Part shown: in pieces, positions 59,698 through 64,000 of the stretch | Layout: each line of letters opens with the position of its first letter | Position numbering within the stretch: the stretch's first letter is position 1 | Source: Bacillus massiliigorillae | GTDB taxonomy: Bacteria; Bacillota; Bacilli; Bacillales; DSM-1321 | DNA length: 64,000 bases | Reading direction: 5' to 3' | NCBI RefSeq assembly: GCF_000380245.2 | Contig: NZ_HG428741.1 | Coordinates: forward strand, 933,435-997,434 | Notes under the pieces: model-generated | The model's input: only the letters and a program-made list of their open reading frames with translations | Told to the model about the DNA's origin: nothing | Databases searched by the model: none | Position numbers and translations under genes: made by a program

Positions 59698-61353
59698 ATG
59701 GAAAAAGGAAAACTATATGTAGTTGGCTTTGGACCAGGGAGTTTTGATCATATTACAGCTCGCGCAGTGGAAGCACTTCAAGAAAGTGATTTAATAATTG
59801 GTTATAAAACATATGTGGATTTAATTAGAGGATTACTTACTAAGCAAACAGTTGTTAGTACAGGAATGACAGAAGAAGTAAGTCGAGCTCAAGAAGCAGT
59901 TAAACAAGCTGAACTTGGTAAAAAGGTTGCGGTCATATCGAGCGGTGACTCAGGAGTATATGGTATGGCTGGATTGATGTATGAAGTGTTAATCGAAAAA
60001 GGTTGGACGGAAGCAACAGGAGTAGAAATCGAAGTTGTTCCGGGTATTTCAGCCATTAATTCATGTGCTTCTTTACTTGGAGCACCGATTATGCATGATT
60101 CTTGTACTATTTCACTTAGTGATCATTTAACACCTTGGGATTTAATTGCTAAACGAGTAGAAGCGGCGGCTCAAGCGGATTTTGTTATCGCATTATATAA
60201 TCCGAGAAGTGGTAGAAGAACTAGACAAATCGTTGAAACACAACGGATTTTATTGAAATACCGTTCACCAGATACACCAGTTGGATTAGTAAAAAGTGCT
60301 TATCGTGACCGACAAAGTGTTATTATGACGACTTTAAGTGAAATGCTTAATCATGAAATCGGTATGTTAACTACCGTTGTTATTGGGAACTCTTCTACGT
60401 TTTTCTATGACAATAAAATGATTACCCCTAGAGGATATCAACGTAAATACACATTAGGCTCAGAGAAGCAACCGTTAAAACCACATCAACGTTTACGTAA
60501 AGAAGCAGAGCCATGGTCATTAGAATCAATGAGCTCTATAGATGAACAGATAACAACGGAAGTCGTGGAGAAAGCTCCTACTATTGATTTGCCCTTCCAA
60601 AAAGTTTCTTCTCTAGATATGGCACTTCAAGCGTTATCCATGATTGATGGTGATGAGGAAGAATTAGGAGAAAAGGCAATTACATATGTGCAGCAAAAGA
60701 TTGAGTCGATTTTTGAATTAGCAGTAAGTCCTGGAGTTGCGAATAAACAGTTTACAACGAAGCAAATGACAACTTTAGTTGAAGTAGTTGGTGAAAAAGG
60801 AACGATGGAATACACACCAAATCATCAAATTGTTTTACGAATACCAACAAGTGATCCGGAGACGGTTACATCCAAGTTATCAAATGCAGGATTTTTACTT
60901 TCACCTATAGGGGATGTTTTGACTGTAAAAGCCTGTGATTTTTGTGATGGAGAAAAAACGGATGCCATTCCATATGCCGAAGAAATACAGCGAACACTAG
61001 GTGGTTTATCGCTACCTAAAGAATTAACTGTCGGCATTAACGGCTGTGGTATGGCTTGTTATAAAGCGGTTATGGATGATATCGGTATTGTGTTTCGGAA
61101 AGGTAAGTTTGATTTGTTCCTCGGAGCGAAACCAGTGGGAAGAACAGCTCACCCTGGTCAACCTGTAGCTGAAGGAATTCCTCCAGAGCAAATTATAGAT
61201 AAAGTGACAGCAATAATTGAAGAATACAAAGAAAAAGCGCATCCAAATGAGCGTTTATTTAAATATTTTAAACGAGTAAAAGAAATTCAAGGATATAAAT
61301 ATCAGGATATGGCTCCGAAGATTGAAATTGAGCCTGCACCTTGTGGGGATTAA
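59698..61353 (+). CDS. cbiH60: Precorrin/cobalt-factor III methyltransferase CbiH60 (fusion)
   Basis: 551 residues, a fusion. N-terminal CbiH/CobJ C17-methyltransferase (about 1-240): YVVGFGPGSFDHIT, SSGDSGVYGMAG, VVPGISAINSCASLLGAP. C-terminal sulfite/nitrite-reductase-like half (about 310-540) with a 4Fe-4S site formed by CDFC and NGCGMAC. Ring contraction of cobalt-factor III to cobalt-precorrin-4. ATG 59698 with GGGAAAGGA; TTG 59695 precedes it. Confidence 0.93.
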   Translation: MEKGKLYVVGFGPGSFDHITARAVEALQESDLIIGYKTYVDLIRGLLTKQTVVSTGMTEEVSRAQEAVKQAELGKKVAVISSGDSGVYGMAGLMYEVLIEKGWTEATGVEIEVVPGISAINSCASLLGAPIMHDSCTISLSDHLTPWDLIAKRVEAAAQADFVIALYNPRSGRRTRQIVETQRILLKYRSPDTPVGLVKSAYRDRQSVIMTTLSEMLNHEIGMLTTVVIGNSSTFFYDNKMITPRGYQRKYTLGSEKQPLKPHQRLRKEAEPWSLESMSSIDEQITTEVVEKAPTIDLPFQKVSSLDMALQALSMIDGDEEELGEKAITYVQQKIESIFELAVSPGVANKQFTTKQMTTLVEVVGEKGTMEYTPNHQIVLRIPTSDPETVTSKLSNAGFLLSPIGDVLTVKACDFCDGEKTDAIPYAEEIQRTLGGLSLPKELTVGINGCGMACYKAVMDDIGIVFRKGKFDLFLGAKPVGRTAHPGQPVAEGIPPEQIIDKVTAIIEEYKEKAHPNERLFKYFKRVKEIQGYKYQDMAPKIEIEPAPCGD

Positions 61354-61368
61354 AGGGAGGAAACAACG

Positions 61369-62274
61369 ATGAAAGCTATTTTGTTTGTTGGACACGGTAG
61401 TCAATTAAAAGAAGGTAACAAGGAAGTAAGTAAATTTGTAGAAAATATGCTTCCAAGTATGAGTCAGGAGTTAATTATTGAGACTTGTTTCTTAGAATTT
61501 GAAACACCTAATATACCACAAGGAATTGAGGCGTGTGTGAATAGAGGAGCAACGGATGTCTATGTTATTCCGATTATTCTTTTACCAGCTGGTCATTCGA
61601 AAATTCATATTCCAGCTGCGATTGACGAAGCTCGTTTGCAATATCCGACTGTTCGTTTTACATACGGACGTCCGATTGGTATCCATGAACAAGTGTTAGA
61701 TATACTAGTAACTCGTATAAAGGAAGCTGGTATTGATACAACAGCTAAAGATGATGATACAGCGATTTTATTAATTGGTCGAGGCGGTAGTGACCCAGAT
61801 GCAAACAGTGATTTTTATAAGATTTCAAGATTGCTATGGGAAAAGCTGCAGTTTAAATATGTAGAAAATGCTTTCATGGGTGTGACAGCTCCATCTGTGG
61901 ATGAAGGTGTTGAACGCTGTATTAAGCTAGGTGCTAAAAAAATCGTGATGCTTCCGTATTTCTTATTTACAGGCATACTAATGGAGCGCATGGCGAAATG
62001 GGTAGCTAATTATAAAGAACAATATACTGATTGTGAAATTGTGTTGGCAGATTACTTTGGTTATCATCCTAGCTTGCAAGATGTGTTGAAGGATCGTGTC
62101 GAGGAAGCACTACTAGGAGATGTGAAGATGAATTGTGATACATGTCAATATCGTATAGACGCTATGGAACATATTGATCATCATCACCATCATGACCATG
62201 ACCATGATCACGGACATCATCATCACGATCACGACCATGAGCAGCATCATCATCATGCGGAGACTACAAAATGA
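61369..62274 (+). CDS. cbiX: Sirohydrochlorin cobaltochelatase CbiX (long, His-rich tail)
   Basis: Inserts cobalt into sirohydrochlorin to start the oxygen-independent pathway. 301 residues with two chelatase repeats; metal-site residues in LFVGHGSQLKEGN and LLPAGHSKIHIP. Near the C-terminus MNCDTC (254-259) is the MxCxxC motif linked to an Fe-S cluster in B. megaterium CbiX, followed by a His/Asp-rich tail (about 268-298) likely to store cobalt. Overlaps cbiJ by 4 bases. Confidence 0.93.
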   Translation: MKAILFVGHGSQLKEGNKEVSKFVENMLPSMSQELIIETCFLEFETPNIPQGIEACVNRGATDVYVIPIILLPAGHSKIHIPAAIDEARLQYPTVRFTYGRPIGIHEQVLDILVTRIKEAGIDTTAKDDDTAILLIGRGGSDPDANSDFYKISRLLWEKLQFKYVENAFMGVTAPSVDEGVERCIKLGAKKIVMLPYFLFTGILMERMAKWVANYKEQYTDCEIVLADYFGYHPSLQDVLKDRVEEALLGDVKMNCDTCQYRIDAMEHIDHHHHHDHDHDHGHHHHDHDHEQHHHHAETTK

Positions 62275-63035
62275 TTTTATTTTTAGCAGGTACAAGTGAT
62301 GCGAGAGAATTAGCTATCCGTATGACAGAAGAAGGTTTCAAAATTATGGCGACCGTGGTGACAGAATCAGCAGAAAAAAGCTTGAAAGAAGCAAATATAC
62401 CAGTTCGTGTAGGGCGATTAACGGCTGAGGAAATGACTGTAATTGTAAGGAAAAACGGCTATGAAACAATAGTGGATGCAAGTCATCCTTTTGCTGAGGA
62501 TGCATCAAAAAATGCTCTTCAGGCAGCTAATAGTGCGAACGTTCCGTATTTTAGATATGAAAGAACCGTGCAGTCTTTCGAGCATGAAAAATTAACAATT
62601 GTGAATGATTATAGTGAAGCAGCAGAGTTAGCAGCAACGAAGCGTGGCGTAATTATGCTAACTACTGGTAGTAAAACATTACAAATCTTCACAGAAAAAT
62701 TGTTAGGTTTAGAGGATACTAGATTGATTGCCCGAATGTTGCCACGTCTAGATAATATGGAAAAATGTCAGCAGCTCGGTGTAGAACAAAAGAATATCAT
62801 TGCTATTCAAGGTCCGTTTTCGAAAGAGCTAAACAAGGCATTGTATAACAATTACGGCGTAACTTTAATGATTACAAAAGAGAGTGGCAAGGTTGGTTCA
62901 GTAGATGAAAAGCTTGAAGCAGCATTGGAAAGTGGGATTGAAACAATCATGATTGCCAGACCAAAAGTTAATTATGTCAATGTGTATTCAAGTTTTGACA
63001 CATTGGTTCAATCAGTAAAAGATCAATTACGATAA
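62271..63035 (+). CDS. cbiJ: Cobalt-precorrin-6A reductase CbiJ
   Basis: NADH-dependent reduction of the corrin ring, 254 residues. Opens with ILFLAGTSDARELA (nucleotide-binding loop); conserved VDASHPFAEDASKNA, YFRYERT, and the late GPFSKELNKALY and ITKESGKVGSVDEKLEAA segments. ATG overlaps the cbiX stop (ATGA), so coupled translation. Confidence 0.93.
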   Translation: MILFLAGTSDARELAIRMTEEGFKIMATVVTESAEKSLKEANIPVRVGRLTAEEMTVIVRKNGYETIVDASHPFAEDASKNALQAANSANVPYFRYERTVQSFEHEKLTIVNDYSEAAELAATKRGVIMLTTGSKTLQIFTEKLLGLEDTRLIARMLPRLDNMEKCQQLGVEQKNIIAIQGPFSKELNKALYNNYGVTLMITKESGKVGSVDEKLEAALESGIETIMIARPKVNYVNVYSSFDTLVQSVKDQLR

Positions 63036-63050
63036 ATGGGGGAAAAGAAA

Positions 63051-63698
63051 ATGGATTTTCATACAGAGTTTAAACCGTTAACGGTACAACCACAACAAAT
63101 TGAAGGTAAAAGTTTTGAAATGATTACTGAAGAAATTGGAGAGCATCATTTTACTGAGGAACAATATCCGATTGTACAACGTATTATTCATGCCTCAGCA
63201 GATTTTGAATTAGGTAGAAGTGTGGTATTTCATAAAGATGCTGTTCAAGCTGGAATTCAAGCAATTCGAAATGGAAGAAATGTAATTGCTGACGTTCAAA
63301 TGATTCAAGTTGGTACGAATAAAAATCGTATTGAAAAACATGGTGGTAAGCTTCATGTATATATATCAGATGAAGATGTTATGAAAGAAGCAAAACGTTT
63401 AAATACGACAAGAGCAATTATTTCAATGAGAAAAGCGTTAGAAGAAAATGAAGGTGGCATTTATGCTATTGGTAATGCACCGACGGCATTACTTGAATTG
63501 ATTCGTCTTGTCAAAGAAGGAGTAGCTAAACCGGACTTAATTATTGGACTTCCTGTTGGATTCGTTTCTGCTGCTGAATCAAAAGAAGAGCTTGCTAAAC
63601 TAGATATTCCATTCATAACTAATATTGGACGTAAAGGTGGAAGTACAATCACAGTAGCTGCATTGAATGCCATTACATTATTAGCTGAACAGAAATAA
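63051..63698 (+). CDS. cbiC: Cobalt-precorrin-8 methylmutase CbiC
   Basis: Moves the C11 methyl group to C12 to form cobyrinic acid. 215 residues; catalytic His in RIIHASADFELG, then NVIADVQMIQVG and GNAPTALLELIRLV, GLPVGFVSAAESKE. ATG 63051 is 8 nt from GGGGGA; ATG 63036 precedes the site. Same operon, directly after cbiJ. Confidence 0.95.
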   Translation: MDFHTEFKPLTVQPQQIEGKSFEMITEEIGEHHFTEEQYPIVQRIIHASADFELGRSVVFHKDAVQAGIQAIRNGRNVIADVQMIQVGTNKNRIEKHGGKLHVYISDEDVMKEAKRLNTTRAIISMRKALEENEGGIYAIGNAPTALLELIRLVKEGVAKPDLIIGLPVGFVSAAESKEELAKLDIPFITNIGRKGGSTITVAALNAITLLAEQK

Positions 63699-63702
63699 CA
63701 TT

Positions 63703-64000
63703 ATGCAAAAGGTACCAAAAGATCCATCGACATTACGTCAAGGTTATACAACGGGAGCATGTGCAACAGCTGTGACGAAAGCGGCGTTATTGGCATTAAT
63801 TACAGGCGAGCGGCAAACAGAAGCTACGATACATTTACCCGTTGGGAAAGACGCAACTTTCAAGATTGAAAATTGTGATTATAGTGATTGTATTGCGAGT
63901 GCTGAAACGATTAAAGATGCAGGTGATGATCCGGATGCTACTCATAAAGCATTAATCATTTCAACTGTTCAATGGTTAGATGAGCCAGGCATCGTATTAG
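63703..64000 (+). CDS. cbiD: Cobalt-precorrin-5B C1-methyltransferase CbiD (3' end outside window)
   Basis: Ninety-nine N-terminal residues are inside the window: LRQGYTTGACATAVTKAAL and IKDAGDDPDATHKAL, both CbiD signatures. The frame runs to the last base without a stop. ATG 63703 starts 4 bases after the cbiC stop with no Shine-Dalgarno, so translation is probably coupled to cbiC. Confidence 0.94.
   Translation, partial: MQKVPKDPSTLRQGYTTGACATAVTKAALLALITGERQTEATIHLPVGKDATFKIENCDYSDCIASAETIKDAGDDPDATHKALIISTVQWLDEPGIVL

Overview
The window is low-GC DNA from an endospore-forming Bacillaceae-type Firmicute. Three things point there: AAGGAGG-type ribosome binding sites with many TTG/GTG starts, spore-associated genes (spo0M, a YjcZ-family peptide, yozD), and gene order that, from memory, tracks Bacillus subtilis over two stretches. 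These stretches are the ypj/thy/dfr/ilvA/ypm/msr region and the yodT-kamA-yokU-yozE-yodN-yozD-deoD-yodJ-ctpA region. The last 8 kb matches the oxygen-independent cobalamin (cobI) operon described in B. megaterium. No rRNA, tRNA, CRISPR array, intact prophage or intact transposase gene was seen.

Layout: 1-3.6 kb, sulfate ABC transporter (sbp partial, cysT, cysW, cysA). 3.9-9.4 kb, ferredoxin, FMN reductase, trhO, mntR, a methyltransferase, a Gly/Trp/Tyr-rich protein and metA. 9.6-15.1 kb, fhs plus an unknown partner, glutathione peroxidase, the ABC-F ATPase YfmR and a VOC protein. 15.4-25.7 kb, two PlsC-type acyltransferases, bacilliredoxin, RsmJ-like methyltransferase, YpjP, thyA-dfrA, an EamA exporter with a perfect Fur-type box, ilvA and tatA/tatC. 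25.7-26.4 kb, an intergenic island of four abutting repeat elements. 26.4-32.3 kb, PCYCGCG lipoprotein, Sco1, SGNH lipase, YpmS, DUF4397 protein, msrA-msrB, PTS IIA and a YjcZ-like peptide. 32.6-39 kb is the most accessory part: a 1025-residue TPR protein with an embedded C39-like protease domain, a Cys-cluster/pentapeptide-repeat protein, unknown small genes and gene debris. 39.2-47.3 kb, the lysine/beta-lysine operon with a sigma-54 activator inserted before kamA. 47.4-55.5 kb, yozE, yodN, yozD, a His/Lys/Ser-rich peptide next to a Hanks-type kinase, spo0M, deoD, yodJ and ctpA. 55.5-64 kb, cobalt ECF transporter cbiMNQO and the divergent cbiW-H60-X-J-C-D operon, each behind its own cobalamin riboswitch.

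Functional threads: metA sits near sulfate uptake; fhs, thyA and dfrA form a folate theme; Sco1 and the PCYCGCG lipoprotein are divergent neighbours, suggesting copper or cytochrome oxidase assembly; cobalt import and corrin synthesis share one signal. The least explained material is the dispersed structured repeats (families A-D), the TPR-C39 protein, the kinase with its low-complexity neighbour, and a 25-residue membrane peptide with a very strong ribosome binding site. All family assignments were made by eye from motifs and memory; no searches were run.
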